From assembly GCF_014384905.1 (NCBI RefSeq), contig NZ_JACRSV010000001.1:1054001-1118000 (forward strand): a stretch of 64,000 bases of DNA, given 5' to 3'. Positions 8,330-17,011 of this stretch are shown one piece after another. The translations under genes and the position numbers were made by a program. This DNA is from Fumia xinanensis. Lineage in GTDB: Bacteria; Bacillota; Clostridia; Oscillospirales; Ruminococcaceae. The notes under the pieces are model-generated. The model ran no database searches and was not told the DNA's origin. It saw only the letters and a program-made list of their open reading frames with translations. Within the stretch, counting starts at the first letter, position 1. The number at the start of each line of letters is the position of its first letter.

Positions 8330-9527
8330 ACTGCAAGGGCTTTCTATCGACCATCACTCGGCGGAGCTCCGGCTTCGGGAGGCACTGAGCTTTACGGAAA
8401 CCCAAGTGCGGGAGGAGCTTAGCCGCTTGAAGAAAGCGGGCGTGGAGGAAGCGGTACTGCTGTCCACCTGCAACCGGACCGAACTTTATCTCTACGGTGA
8501 GGAAGACTCTGAGCCGGGGGCGCTTTTGTGTGCCGACCGCCAGGTGGATATAGATTTTTACAGTGATTTGTTCCAGCGGTACGAGGGAGAGGCGGCGGTT
8601 CACCACCTGATGGAGGTGGCCTGCGGGCTTCGGTCCCAAATTCTCTGCGAAGACCAGATTATCACCCAGGTAAAAACCGCCGCGGCAGTCGCCCGGGAGG
8701 AGAAGGCTTCGGGCCCGGTGTTGGAAACGCTGTTCCGGATGGCAGTGACCGCCGCCAAAAAGGCGAAAACGGAAGTCCAGGTCCGGGCGGTGCCCCGGTC
8801 CTCCGCCGCACAGGCGGTGGAGCTTCTGCGGTCGGTCTGCGGGGAACTCAGGGACAAAAAGGCGCTGGTCATCGGAAACGGCGAGATAGGACGGCTCTGT
8901 GCCGGGCTTTTGCGGGACGCGGGATGCGCGGTGACGGTGACCCTCCGGACGTACCGCCACGGGGAGACGGTGGTGCCCTTTGGCTGCCGCACGGTAGATT
9001 ATAAGGAACGGGTGGAGGAAATCGGCCGCTCCGACTTTGTCGTCAGCGCCACCACGAGCCCCCATTTTACTGTGACTAAGGCGATGGTGGAGGGCCTTGC
9101 CCGTGTACCGGCTATTTTCGTCGATTTGGCGGTTCCGCGGGACATCGAGCCGGAGGTGGGGGCGATTCCGGGGGTTTCTTGCTACAACATCGATGACATC
9201 GGCTCCGATGGAGATGACGAAGTCCTCGGCTCCCTCCAGAAAATCGGGGCGGTGATCGAGAAATACGAGGGGCAGTTCCGGCAATGGCTCGAGATTCACG
9301 GAAGTGCCGAAGAAATCCAGTCAGTGAAGCACCGTCTCGTGGAAAAGGTGAAAAACGCCCTGATTTATAAAGAAGAAGTATCGCTCAGTGAGGATCCTGT
9401 AACCCTCATTGAACTGGCGGTGGAGAAGGCGGTGGACAGCCTGATTTTTGCCGCAAAGGACGAGATTTCCGGTGATTTTATCCGCCTCATGGACGAGGCG
9501 CTGAAAAAACAGGAGGACAGGCAGTGA
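8322..9527 (+). CDS. hemA: HemA, glutamyl-tRNA reductase
   Basis: First committed enzyme of C5 tetrapyrrole synthesis; it reduces Glu-tRNA(Glu) to glutamate-1-semialdehyde with NADPH. The catalytic Cys50 is in STCNRTE, the SQILCEDQI-type segment follows near residue 108, the NADPH site is VIGNGEIG near 186, and a C-terminal helical dimerisation domain completes 401 residues. It starts with TTG after GGAGG, overlapping the cbiG end. Its position between cbiG and cbiH ties precursor supply to cobalamin need. Unlike many homologues, the N-terminus starts MNRLQGLSID, with no extension. Confidence 0.94.
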   Translation: MNRLQGLSIDHHSAELRLREALSFTETQVREELSRLKKAGVEEAVLLSTCNRTELYLYGEEDSEPGALLCADRQVDIDFYSDLFQRYEGEAAVHHLMEVACGLRSQILCEDQIITQVKTAAAVAREEKASGPVLETLFRMAVTAAKKAKTEVQVRAVPRSSAAQAVELLRSVCGELRDKKALVIGNGEIGRLCAGLLRDAGCAVTVTLRTYRHGETVVPFGCRTVDYKERVEEIGRSDFVVSATTSPHFTVTKAMVEGLARVPAIFVDLAVPRDIEPEVGAIPGVSCYNIDDIGSDGDDEVLGSLQKIGAVIEKYEGQFRQWLEIHGSAEEIQSVKHRLVEKVKNALIYKEEVSLSEDPVTLIELAVEKAVDSLIFAAKDEISGDFIRLMDEALKKQEDRQ

Positions 9528-10270
9528 AGTTATACGTGATCGGCTTAGGGCCGGGGGACGATGCCATGATGACGGCGGAGGCCCTTCGCGCCATCGGGGA
9601 CAGCGACTGCATCGTCGGGTACGGCGTTTATATCGACCTGATTCGGCATCTCACAGAGGGGAAGGAAATTCTTATGACCCCCATGAAGCAGGAACTTGCG
9701 CGCTGCCGCATGGCGGTGGAGGCGGCGGCTTCCGGCAAAACGGTGGCCATGGTGTCCAGCGGGGACGCAGGCATCTACGGCATGGCGGGGCTTATCTACG
9801 AGGTGCTCGCCGAGTACACTGACGCAGATGTCCAGGTGAAGGTCATTCCCGGCATCACGGCGGCCTGCTCGGCGGCGGCGGTGCTGGGGGCACCTTTGAC
9901 CCACGATTTTGCGGTGATTTCTCTAAGCGACCTGCTGACCCCTTGGGAGAACATAGAAAAGCGGCTTAGGCTGGCGGCAGAGGCTGGCTTTGTCATGGCG
10001 ATTTACAATCCCGCCAGCAAAAAGCGGGCGGATTACCTGAAAAAGGCCTGCCGCATCGTTTCGGAGCACCTGCCGCCTCACACCCCCTGCGGGGTGGTCC
10101 GCAACATCGGGCGGGCGGGACAGGAATCGGCGGTGCTGACCCTCAAGGAGCTGGAAGAATACCCGGCGGATATGTTCACCACCGTCATCATCGGCAACAG
10201 GACGACCAAGGTGATCGACGGCAAGCTCATCACCCCGAGGGGATACCGCGGGGTGGACGGGGGAGAATAA
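9524..10270 (+). CDS. cbiH: CbiH/CobJ, cobalt-precorrin-3B C17-methyltransferase
   Basis: Tetrapyrrole methylase of 248 residues opening with YVIGLGPGDD. The SSGDAGIYGMAGL loop, IPGITAACSAAAVLGAPLTHDF and the ending FTTVIIGNRTT are typical of the C17 enzyme, which also contracts the ring in the anaerobic route. A GTG start overlaps the hemA stop. It is a single-domain form without the extra domains found fused in some species. Confidence 0.94.
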   Translation: MKLYVIGLGPGDDAMMTAEALRAIGDSDCIVGYGVYIDLIRHLTEGKEILMTPMKQELARCRMAVEAAASGKTVAMVSSGDAGIYGMAGLIYEVLAEYTDADVQVKVIPGITAACSAAAVLGAPLTHDFAVISLSDLLTPWENIEKRLRLAAEAGFVMAIYNPASKKRADYLKKACRIVSEHLPPHTPCGVVRNIGRAGQESAVLTLKELEEYPADMFTTVIIGNRTTKVIDGKLITPRGYRGVDGGE

Positions 10271-10546
10271 GCCTACGGCGGGGAGCGTTTTAAGGCAAGG
10301 TGTCAGCCTGTGTATCCCATTGGGAGCCCGATGAAAGCGGAAGCAGGGAGAAAGGTTCCCTTGTGGGCGGTGGATGTCCACCCATACCGAGGGTACGGGG
10401 TGGTTTCAAGCATTTGGCCCACGTCGGCGCGGCTGGCCGAATCCGGAATTCCATCCAGTATTTTCCGGGAGACCAGCTGGTCATAGACTGCCCACTGACG
10501 TGGCAGCGTTTGAAATACCAATGAGTGATTGAAAGGCGGCGAAACC
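10271..10546 (+). other. 276-base gap between cbiH and the cobK-sirC fusion
   Basis: This is the longest gene-free stretch inside the biosynthesis operon after the riboswitch leader. It contains an inverted remnant of a cobA gene (listed separately), a small GGTGGA-TG-TCCACC palindrome near 10364-10377, and at its right end the GAAAGGCGGC ribosome binding site of the next gene. I saw no promoter or terminator. Confidence 0.6.
10391..10491 (-). pseudogene. Inverted fragment of cobA (uroporphyrinogen-III C-methyltransferase)
   Basis: Read on the minus strand, this stretch encodes AVYDQLVSRKILDGIPDS followed by ASRADVG, closely matching residues about 34-62 of the intact CobA encoded at 13210 (VVYDRLVSREILDEIPDS, ARRIDVG). 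By hand alignment, 62 of 81 bases agree with the intact gene. The next 17 bases (GAAACCACCCCGTACCC) then agree at 16 positions after a one-base deletion, so the remnant is frameshifted. No start, SAM-binding GAGPGD loop or remainder of the domain is present. It is a degenerate piece, not a gene. Confidence 0.75.
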
Positions 10547-11791
10547 ATGACAGAGCGGATATTTCTCTTCGCGGGAACGTCGGAAGGGCGGCTTTGCGGC
10601 GAATTCCTGAGCGAAGCGGGCTTCCCTGCCGATGTTTTCGTCGCTACAGAATACGGGAAGGAGATTTTTCCCGAACGGCCGGGGCTCACGGTCCATGAGG
10701 GGCGGCTCGGCGCGGCGGAGATGGAGGTGGCGTTCCCGGAAGGGTGCATTGTCATCGACGCGACCCATCCCTACGCCCGGGAGGTGAGCGCCAACCTGAA
10801 AGCGGCCTGCAAAAACAGGAACGCTGTATATCTGCGGCTGCTGCGGCCCGCGGGGGACGGGGATCTGTCCGGCTGCGTCATCGTGGAGAGCGCCGAAGCG
10901 GCGGCGGATTGGCTGGACAGGCGGGAGGGCAGTGTTTTGCTGACCACCGGGAGCAAGGAACTTTGCGCCTTTGCGGAGCTGAGGGGCTTTTCGGAGCGGT
11001 TTTACGCCCGGGTGCTCCCCAGCGGGGAAGCGATCAGCCAGTGCCGGGAGCTGGGGCTCAGCCCCAAGCACATCATCGCCATGCAGGGGCCGTTTTCCGC
11101 CGAACTGAACGCCGCCCTGCTCCGGCAGGTGGGGGCGAAATACCTCGTCACCAAGGACGCCGGGCGGGAAGGGGGCTTTCTCGAAAAGCTCGCCGCCGCC
11201 CGCCGGTGCGGGGTGACGGCGGTGGTCATTGCGAGGCCTCGGGAAGCGGGACTCAGCCTGGAACAGGTGAAGGAGGAACTGAGGCGGCGGTTTGGCGGAA
11301 AGAAGCCGGCGGCAAGTCCGGAGGTTCCTCGGTTTCCCGCCTTTATCGACTTGAACGGGAAACCGGTGCTGGTGGTGGGAGGCGGTGAAATCGCCTCCCG
11401 CCGGGTGGAAACGCTCTTGCATTTCGGCGCTTCCATCACCGTCGTCGCGCCGGACGGCTCGGCGGCAGTGGAAGCGTTGGCACATGGGGGAAAAATCCGC
11501 TGGGAACGGCGGGAATACCGGGACGATCTGGCTTCCCGCTACGTTTTGGCCATAGCGGCGACAACCGACCGGGCGGTAAACCGGGCGGTGGGAGAGGCGG
11601 CGAAAGCCCTCCGCATCCCCGTCAGCGTGGCCGACAGCCGGGAGGAGAGCAGCTTTTATTTTCCGGCTGTGGTGGCGGAGGGAAACCTCATCGGCGGCTT
11701 CGTTTCCAAGGACGGCAAAGGCCATTCCCTCGTCCGGGAGCAGACGGAAAAAGTGAGAAGATTTTTACGAGAAAATTTAAGTGGAAAATAG
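10547..11791 (+). CDS. cobK: CobK/CbiJ precorrin-6A reductase fused to SirC-type precorrin-2 dehydrogenase
   Basis: A 414-residue two-domain protein. Residues about 1-245 are cobalt-precorrin-6A reductase: FAGTSEGRLCGEFL at the start, DATHPYAREVSANL and the late TKDAGREGGFLEKL. Residues about 265-410 are the NAD-dependent precorrin-2 dehydrogenase of siroheme synthases: VLVVGGGEIASRRVETLL, then the TTDRAVNRAV and FPAVVAEGNL motifs. The second half would make sirohydrochlorin for CbiX, the first reduces the ring eight steps later, so the fusion joins non-consecutive steps. The ATG is set by GAAAGGCGGCGAAACC; a TTG further upstream would lie inside the ribosome binding site. It overlaps an upstream alternative start of hemC. 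Confidence 0.9.
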   Translation: MTERIFLFAGTSEGRLCGEFLSEAGFPADVFVATEYGKEIFPERPGLTVHEGRLGAAEMEVAFPEGCIVIDATHPYAREVSANLKAACKNRNAVYLRLLRPAGDGDLSGCVIVESAEAAADWLDRREGSVLLTTGSKELCAFAELRGFSERFYARVLPSGEAISQCRELGLSPKHIIAMQGPFSAELNAALLRQVGAKYLVTKDAGREGGFLEKLAAARRCGVTAVVIARPREAGLSLEQVKEELRRRFGGKKPAASPEVPRFPAFIDLNGKPVLVVGGGEIASRRVETLLHFGASITVVAPDGSAAVEALAHGGKIRWERREYRDDLASRYVLAIAATTDRAVNRAVGEAAKALRIPVSVADSREESSFYFPAVVAEGNLIGGFVSKDGKGHSLVREQTEKVRRFLRENLSGK

Positions 11792-11804
11792 AAAGGCAGG
11801 CCCT

Positions 11805-12683
11805 ATGAAACGACTCATCCGCATCGGCAGCCGGGACAGCAAGCTGGCGCTGATTCAAACCCAAATGGTCATCGACAGCATTGAAAGACATCACCCGGAA
11901 ATCAAAATAGAGCTCGTCAAAATGAAGACGACCGGCGACAAAATCCTCGACCGGACGCTGGAGCAGATCGGCGGCAAAGGGCTGTTTGTCAAAGAACTGG
12001 ACGAGGCGCTTTTGTCAGGGGCTGTAGACATCACCGTCCACAGCTACAAGGATTTGCCGATGATCCTGTCGGAACAGCTGCCGGTAGTGGCGCTGTCGAA
12101 GCGGGCAGATCCGAGGGACGTGCTGATTTTGCCGGAAGGGGCATTGGAGCTCACGCCGGGTAAGCCCATCGGCTGCGCCAGCAAACGGCGGCAGCTCCAG
12201 CTTGCCGCCCTGTTCCCGGAAACCCCCTGCAAACCGGTGCGGGGAAACGTTCAGACGAGGCTCCGTAAACTGGACAGCGGCGAATACGGAGCGCTTGTGC
12301 TGGCGGCGGCCGGGGTGGAGCGTTTGGGGCTTCAGGGACGTATCAGCCGGTATTTTTCGACAGACGAAATCCTCCCCGCCGCCAGTCAGGGCATCATCGC
12401 GGTACAGGGCCGGCTGGGGGAGGATCACAGTTACTTAAGGGAGTTTAACTCTGTGGAGTCCTGGTTTGTATCTCTGGCGGAGCGGAGCTTCGTAAAAGCG
12501 CTGGACGGCGGCTGCACTGCGCCGGTGGCGGCTTTTGCGGAGGTTTTGGACGAGGATTTGAGCCTCAAGGGATTTTACTACGAGGAAGGAAAACCTATCT
12601 TTCTCGGAAGTGTCAGCGGCATGAAAGAGGACGCCGAGCTTCTGGGAGAACGGCTCAGCAAAGAGGCCAAAATGGTGAAGTGA
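11805..12683 (+). CDS. hemC: HemC, porphobilinogen deaminase (hydroxymethylbilane synthase)
   Basis: Polymerises four porphobilinogens into hydroxymethylbilane. The 292 residues begin IRIGSRDSKLALIQTQ, and include GGKGLFVKELDEALL, the VHSYKDLP motif and DGGCTAPVAA, whose Cys carries the dipyrromethane cofactor. I prefer the ATG after GAAAGGCAGG over a GTG eight codons upstream that overlaps the previous stop. It works between hemB and cobA-hemD, both nearby. Confidence 0.95.
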   Translation: MKRLIRIGSRDSKLALIQTQMVIDSIERHHPEIKIELVKMKTTGDKILDRTLEQIGGKGLFVKELDEALLSGAVDITVHSYKDLPMILSEQLPVVALSKRADPRDVLILPEGALELTPGKPIGCASKRRQLQLAALFPETPCKPVRGNVQTRLRKLDSGEYGALVLAAAGVERLGLQGRISRYFSTDEILPAASQGIIAVQGRLGEDHSYLREFNSVESWFVSLAERSFVKALDGGCTAPVAAFAEVLDEDLSLKGFYYEEGKPIFLGSVSGMKEDAELLGERLSKEAKMVK

Positions 12684-12721
12684 CAGGCTTCTCCAGCGGT
12701 CACAAGGAGAGAGAAACTCAG

Positions 12722-13210
12722 ATGAAAATAATCGAGGTACAAGAGAGAACGCCGGCTCTGATTGAGGGACTGGTAAAATTGTGGGAAAGTTCGGTCAAAG
12801 CGACCCATCTGTTTTTGCCGGAGGGGGAAATCCAGAATATTAAGGAGTATGTCCCCCAAGCGCTGGAAGAAATCCCTCATTTGATCGTTGCCGAAAAGGA
12901 GAATGCTCCCGTCGGGTTCATGGGGATAGGGGGACAAAAGCTGGAAATGCTGTTTCTCTCCCCGGAAAGACGGGGAAAGGGGATCGGCAAAGCGCTGCTC
13001 CAATACGGAGTGGAGCGTTACGGGGTATACGAGCTGACCGTTAACGAGCAAAATCCACAGGCCAGAGGTTTTTACGAGCATATGGGCTTTCGGATCCATA
13101 AAAGGGCGGAGCGTGACGAGCAGGGAAATCCCTATCCGATTTTGTACATGAGAATGAAGCGAGGCAGTCTGCCCTGTGAGTGGGAGCTGCGGCAGAGAGG
13201 GGAAGACTGA
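12722..13210 (+). CDS. GNAT-family N-acetyltransferase
   Basis: A 162-residue GNAT protein with the acetyl-CoA loop SPERRGKGIGKALL near residues 81-94 and the late NPQARGFYEHMGFRI. It resembles YjaB-type acetyltransferases. The ATG follows AAGGAGAGAGAAACTCAG. It lies between hemC and cobA-hemD and its last base overlaps the cobA start, so it is translated with the pathway, but no cobalamin step needs acetylation. A regulatory protein-acetylation role or chance insertion are both possible. Confidence 0.85.
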   Translation: MKIIEVQERTPALIEGLVKLWESSVKATHLFLPEGEIQNIKEYVPQALEEIPHLIVAEKENAPVGFMGIGGQKLEMLFLSPERRGKGIGKALLQYGVERYGVYELTVNEQNPQARGFYEHMGFRIHKRAERDEQGNPYPILYMRMKRGSLPCEWELRQRGED

Positions 13211-14691
13211 TGAAAAAGAGCGGGTTTGTCGCCTTAGTGGGCGCGGGGCCGGGGGACGCGGGGCTGTTGACACGGAGAGGGGCGGATTTGCTCCGAAAGG
13301 CCCAGATAGTGGTCTACGACCGGCTGGTTTCCCGGGAAATCCTCGATGAGATTCCCGATTCGGCCCGCCGCATTGACGTGGGAAAAAACGCCGGAAACCA
13401 CCCCGTTCCCCAAGAAGAAATCAATGAAATCCTTTTACGGGAGGCGTTGGACGGCAATTTCGTCGTCCGGCTGAAGGGGGGCGACCCCTTCGTCTTTGGA
13501 CGGGGCGGAGAAGAACTGGAACTTTTGAACGAAAACGGGATTCCTTTTACGGTGGTTCCGGGGATCACTTCCGCTATCGCCGCGTGCTGCTACGCCGGGA
13601 TTCCTGTCACTCACCGGGACTCCTGCTCGTCCCTGCACATCGTCACCGGCCACGCCCGAAAGGGAAAGGCGCTTTCCATCAACTACAGGGCGCTTTGTGA
13701 ACTGAACGGCACGTTGATTTTCCTCATGGGGGTATCGGCACTGCCGGAATTGATGGCGGGGCTTTTGGAGGCTGGGATGGCTGCCGGAACCCCTGCCGCC
13801 GTGGTGGAAAACGGCACCCGGCCGGAGCAACGCAAAATTGTGGCGACGGTGGGGACTCTGGCGGAAGAAGCGCGAAAGGCGGCGATTCATTCCCCCGCCG
13901 TCATCGCAGTGGGGGAGGTCTGCTCCTACGGGGAACGGTTCGACTGGTTTACAAAACTTGCCCTCAAGGGAAAAAAGCTCGTAGTCACTAGGCCCAAAGC
14001 ATCGGCGGGAACCCTGACGGAACGGCTTCGGGAGCTGGGGGCGGAGGTCCTGTCCTATCCCTGCATCGAAACCCAGCGGCTGTCGGTGATAAAGGGGGTT
14101 TTTGAGGGGCTATCCGGCTACCGCTGGCTGCTCTTTACGAGCAAAAACGGGGTAGATGCCTTTTTCGACTGGCTTTTCGAGGCCGGGAAGGATGCCCGCG
14201 CCCTCTCCGGCACGAAAATCGGGGCGGTGGGGACACAGACCGCCGAGGCGCTTCAAAACCGCGGCGTCTGCGCCGACTGTGTGCCCGAAACATACGATGG
14301 GGAGCATCTGGCGGAGCTTGTGAAGGATCAAATCCTGCCCGGCGAAAGAGTTTTGGTGCTGGGGCCGGAACAATCTTCCGGCGGTATTGAAAAGGTGTTC
14401 GGGGAGGCGGTTTCCTATGACTATTTCCCTCTCTACCGGACAAGCCGCCGCAGAGAACCGCCGGAAAACGCCGGGGAAATCCTCTCGTCCGACGGCGTGA
14501 TTTTCACCAGCGCCTCCACGGCGGAGGGCTTCGCCGAATCCCTATCGGGAGAAGATTTGTCCGGCCTCACCGCCTTCTGCATTGGGCGGCAGACCGCAAC
14601 GGCCGCAGAGAAGCACGGCATGAAAACAATTGTATCGGAAGAAGCTTCGGTCCAAAGCCTTGTGACTTGCGTTTTAGACCGCCTGAAATAG
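13210..14691 (+). CDS. cobA: CobA-HemD fusion: uroporphyrinogen-III C-methyltransferase / uroporphyrinogen-III synthase
   Basis: A 493-residue fusion. Residues 1 to about 245 form the SAM-dependent methylase that makes precorrin-2: LVGAGPGDAGLLTRRG, then VVYDRLVS, LKGGDPFVFGRGGEEL and VPGITSAIAACCYAGIPVTHR. Residues about 255-493 are uroporphyrinogen-III synthase, with VTRPKASAGTLTERL at its start and FTSKNGVDAFF and ASTAEGF later. The same fusion is common in Clostridia and links ring closure to the first methylation. The ATG overlaps the GNAT stop (TGATG). Confidence 0.95.
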   Translation: MKKSGFVALVGAGPGDAGLLTRRGADLLRKAQIVVYDRLVSREILDEIPDSARRIDVGKNAGNHPVPQEEINEILLREALDGNFVVRLKGGDPFVFGRGGEELELLNENGIPFTVVPGITSAIAACCYAGIPVTHRDSCSSLHIVTGHARKGKALSINYRALCELNGTLIFLMGVSALPELMAGLLEAGMAAGTPAAVVENGTRPEQRKIVATVGTLAEEARKAAIHSPAVIAVGEVCSYGERFDWFTKLALKGKKLVVTRPKASAGTLTERLRELGAEVLSYPCIETQRLSVIKGVFEGLSGYRWLLFTSKNGVDAFFDWLFEAGKDARALSGTKIGAVGTQTAEALQNRGVCADCVPETYDGEHLAELVKDQILPGERVLVLGPEQSSGGIEKVFGEAVSYDYFPLYRTSRRREPPENAGEILSSDGVIFTSASTAEGFAESLSGEDLSGLTAFCIGRQTATAAEKHGMKTIVSEEASVQSLVTCVLDRLK

Positions 14692-14712
14692 ATTGAGAAA
14701 AGAGGAAATTCC

Positions 14713-15696
14713 ATGAACCAGATCATCCGTCCCCGCCGCCTCAGAAATGGGCTCACCCTGCGGAAAATGATGCGGGAGACCCGCATGTCCCCCGATTCCC
14801 TCATCCTGCCCGTTTTTATCCGGGAAGGGGAAAATATTAAGGAAGAAATCTCGTCCCTGCCGGGGCAGTACCACTACAGCCCGGACCGGGTGGGCGAAAT
14901 CGCTGAAGAAGCCCTTCGGTCCGGCGTGAAGTCCCTTCTGCTCTTCGGCCTGCCCGCTCACAAGGACGACTGCGGCAGCGAGTCCTTTAATCCGGACGGC
15001 GCGTTGCAGCAGGGCATTCGCGCCCTCAAGGAGCGGTATCCCGAACTGTACGTGGTTACCGACATCTGCATGTGCGAGTACACCTCCCACGGCCACTGCG
15101 GCATTTTGAGCGGGCGGGAGGTGGACAATGATAAGACCCTGCCGTTCCTGCAAAAAATCGCCCTGTCCCATGTGGAGGCAGGAGCCGACATGGTGGCGCC
15201 CTCGGACATGATGGACGGGCGCATCGGGGCCATCCGGGAGGCACTGGATCAAAACGGCTTTGAAAACACGCCGATTTTATCCTACGCTGTCAAGTACGCC
15301 TCGGCCTTTTACGGGCCGTTCCGGGATGCCGCCGGGTCGGCTCCCGCCTTCGGGGACCGGAAGGGTTACCAGATGGACTGCCACAACGTCCGGGAGGCCC
15401 TCAAGGAAGCCCTCCTCGACATCGAGGAAGGGGCCGACGCGCTGATGGTAAAGCCCGCCCTGTCCTATCTCGATGTCATCCGCGCGGTGAAGGAGCAGAC
15501 AACGCTTCCCCTGGCCGCCTACAGCGTCAGCGGCGAATACGCCATGATCAAGGCGGCCGCTGCACAGAATCTCATCGACGAATATAACGTCATGTGCGAG
15601 AGCGCCGTGAGCATCTACCGGGCGGGGGCGGACATCCTCATATCCTACTACGCAAAAGAACTGGCCGAAGCCATGAAAAAGGGGGACATCGGCTGA
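14713..15696 (+). CDS. hemB: HemB, porphobilinogen synthase (5-aminolevulinate dehydratase)
   Basis: Condenses two 5-aminolevulinates. The 327 residues show RPRRLRNGLTLRKMMRET at the N-terminus, the zinc-ligand stretch DICMCEYTSHGHCG, the two Schiff-base lysine contexts (SYAVKYASAFYGPFRDA and DALMVKPALSY) and a C-terminal GADILISYYA. The cysteine-rich loop indicates the zinc-dependent type. AGAGGAAATT precedes the ATG; the stop overlaps hemL. Confidence 0.95.
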   Translation: MNQIIRPRRLRNGLTLRKMMRETRMSPDSLILPVFIREGENIKEEISSLPGQYHYSPDRVGEIAEEALRSGVKSLLLFGLPAHKDDCGSESFNPDGALQQGIRALKERYPELYVVTDICMCEYTSHGHCGILSGREVDNDKTLPFLQKIALSHVEAGADMVAPSDMMDGRIGAIREALDQNGFENTPILSYAVKYASAFYGPFRDAAGSAPAFGDRKGYQMDCHNVREALKEALLDIEEGADALMVKPALSYLDVIRAVKEQTTLPLAAYSVSGEYAMIKAAAAQNLIDEYNVMCESAVSIYRAGADILISYYAKELAEAMKKGDIG

Positions 15697-16994
15697 TGAT
15701 GAGAAGTGCGGATTTGTTCCGGGAGGCCAAGAAAGTCATTCCCGGCGGGGTCAACAGCCCGGTTCGGGCCTACCAGTCGGTGGGGCTGGAACCGCCCTTT
15801 ATCGCAAAGGCAAAAGGCGCCCGCGTCTATGACGAGGACGGCAGGGAATATATCGACTACATCGGTTCCTGGGGGCCGATGATTTTGGGGCAGGCAGACC
15901 AGCGGGTCTGCAATGCCGTCATGGAGGCGGCAAAAGACGGCCTCAGCTTCGGCGCCCCTACCGCGAGAGAGGTGGAGATGGCGAGGCTCATCACAAAGAT
16001 GGTGCCCCACGTGGAGATGGTGCGGATGGTTAATTCCGGCACCGAAGCGGTTATGAGCGCCGTACGTCTGGCGAGGGGCGCCACCGGTCGGGATAAAATC
16101 GTCAAGTTTTCCGGCTGTTACCACGGCCACAGCGACCCGATGCTCGTCAAAGCGGGCTCCGGCCTGATGACGGCGGGTGTTCCCAGCAGTCTGGGAGTGC
16201 CGGAAAAGGCGGCGGAAGACACCCTGACGGCAGAGTATAACGATCTGTCGAGCGTGCGGGAGCTGTTTGAGCGGTATACCGGCGAAATCGCCGCCGTTAT
16301 TGTGGAACCTGTCGCCGCTAACATGGGGGTTGTGCCGCCGGAGAAGGGCTTTCTCAGCGGACTGCGGGAAATCTGCGACCAAAGCGGCGCCCTGCTCCTC
16401 TTCGACGAAGTGATCACCGGATTCCGGCTCTCAAAAGGCGGCGCACAAGAGTATTTTGGCGTTCGGGCCGATCTTGTCACCTTCGGGAAAATCATCGGCG
16501 GCGGAATGCCGGTGGGCGCCTACTGCGGCAGCCGGGCCCTCATGGAAACCGTTTCGCCCACCGGAAAGGTCTATCAGGCGGGCACTTTGTCCGGAAATCC
16601 TGTCGCCATGGCGGCGGGGCTTGCCCAACTGAAAATCCTGGACGGACATCCGGAGATTTATGAGCACATCGACAATTTGGCCCAAAGGCTGGAAAACGGG
16701 CTTCAGTCCCTCGTCGAAAAGTATCGGATTCCAGCCTCGGTCACCCGGTGTGGCTCCCTGTGTTGTCTCTTTTTCCGGGAGGGGGGCGTCAGAAACTACC
16801 CGGAAGCTCAGCAGTGCGATACCGCGCTTTTCGCCCGGTATTTTAAAGGGATGCTCCGGCGGGGAATCTATCTCGCCCCCTCCCAGTTCGAGGCGATTTT
16901 CATCGGAGACGCCCACACCGAATCGGATATTGACAAGACCCTTCAGGCGGCGGACGAAACCTTCGCCGAGATGAAGGCGGAAGGTTTATTTTAG
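15696..16994 (+). CDS. hemL: HemL, glutamate-1-semialdehyde 2,1-aminomutase
   Basis: PLP-dependent aminomutase making 5-aminolevulinate from the HemA product. The 432 residues include PGGVNSPVRAY near the N-terminus, MVNSGTEAVMSAVRLARG, LLFDEVITGFR and the PLP lysine K265 in TFGKIIGGG. I start it at the ATGATG overlapping the hemB stop, preceded by GGGGGA; an in-frame frame further upstream lies inside hemB and lacks homology. HemA and HemL flank the middle of the locus, giving it its own 5-aminolevulinate supply. Confidence 0.95.
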   Translation: MMRSADLFREAKKVIPGGVNSPVRAYQSVGLEPPFIAKAKGARVYDEDGREYIDYIGSWGPMILGQADQRVCNAVMEAAKDGLSFGAPTAREVEMARLITKMVPHVEMVRMVNSGTEAVMSAVRLARGATGRDKIVKFSGCYHGHSDPMLVKAGSGLMTAGVPSSLGVPEKAAEDTLTAEYNDLSSVRELFERYTGEIAAVIVEPVAANMGVVPPEKGFLSGLREICDQSGALLLFDEVITGFRLSKGGAQEYFGVRADLVTFGKIIGGGMPVGAYCGSRALMETVSPTGKVYQAGTLSGNPVAMAAGLAQLKILDGHPEIYEHIDNLAQRLENGLQSLVEKYRIPASVTRCGSLCCLFFREGGVRNYPEAQQCDTALFARYFKGMLRRGIYLAPSQFEAIFIGDAHTESDIDKTLQAADETFAEMKAEGLF

Positions 16995-17011
16995 AAAGGA
17001 ACCAGGTACAA

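Noticed and set aside
8106..9299. A 397-codon open frame on the minus strand opposite hemA
   Set aside because: It is antisense to a fully recognisable glutamyl-tRNA reductase, is rich in Arg, Pro, His and Gly as expected of a mirror frame in GC-rich DNA, and has no family resemblance.
10481..11725. A 414-codon minus-strand frame opposite cobK-sirC
   Set aside because: It is antisense to a well-supported fusion gene, with low-complexity composition and no ribosome binding site; only the separate 10391-10491 piece has real similarity.
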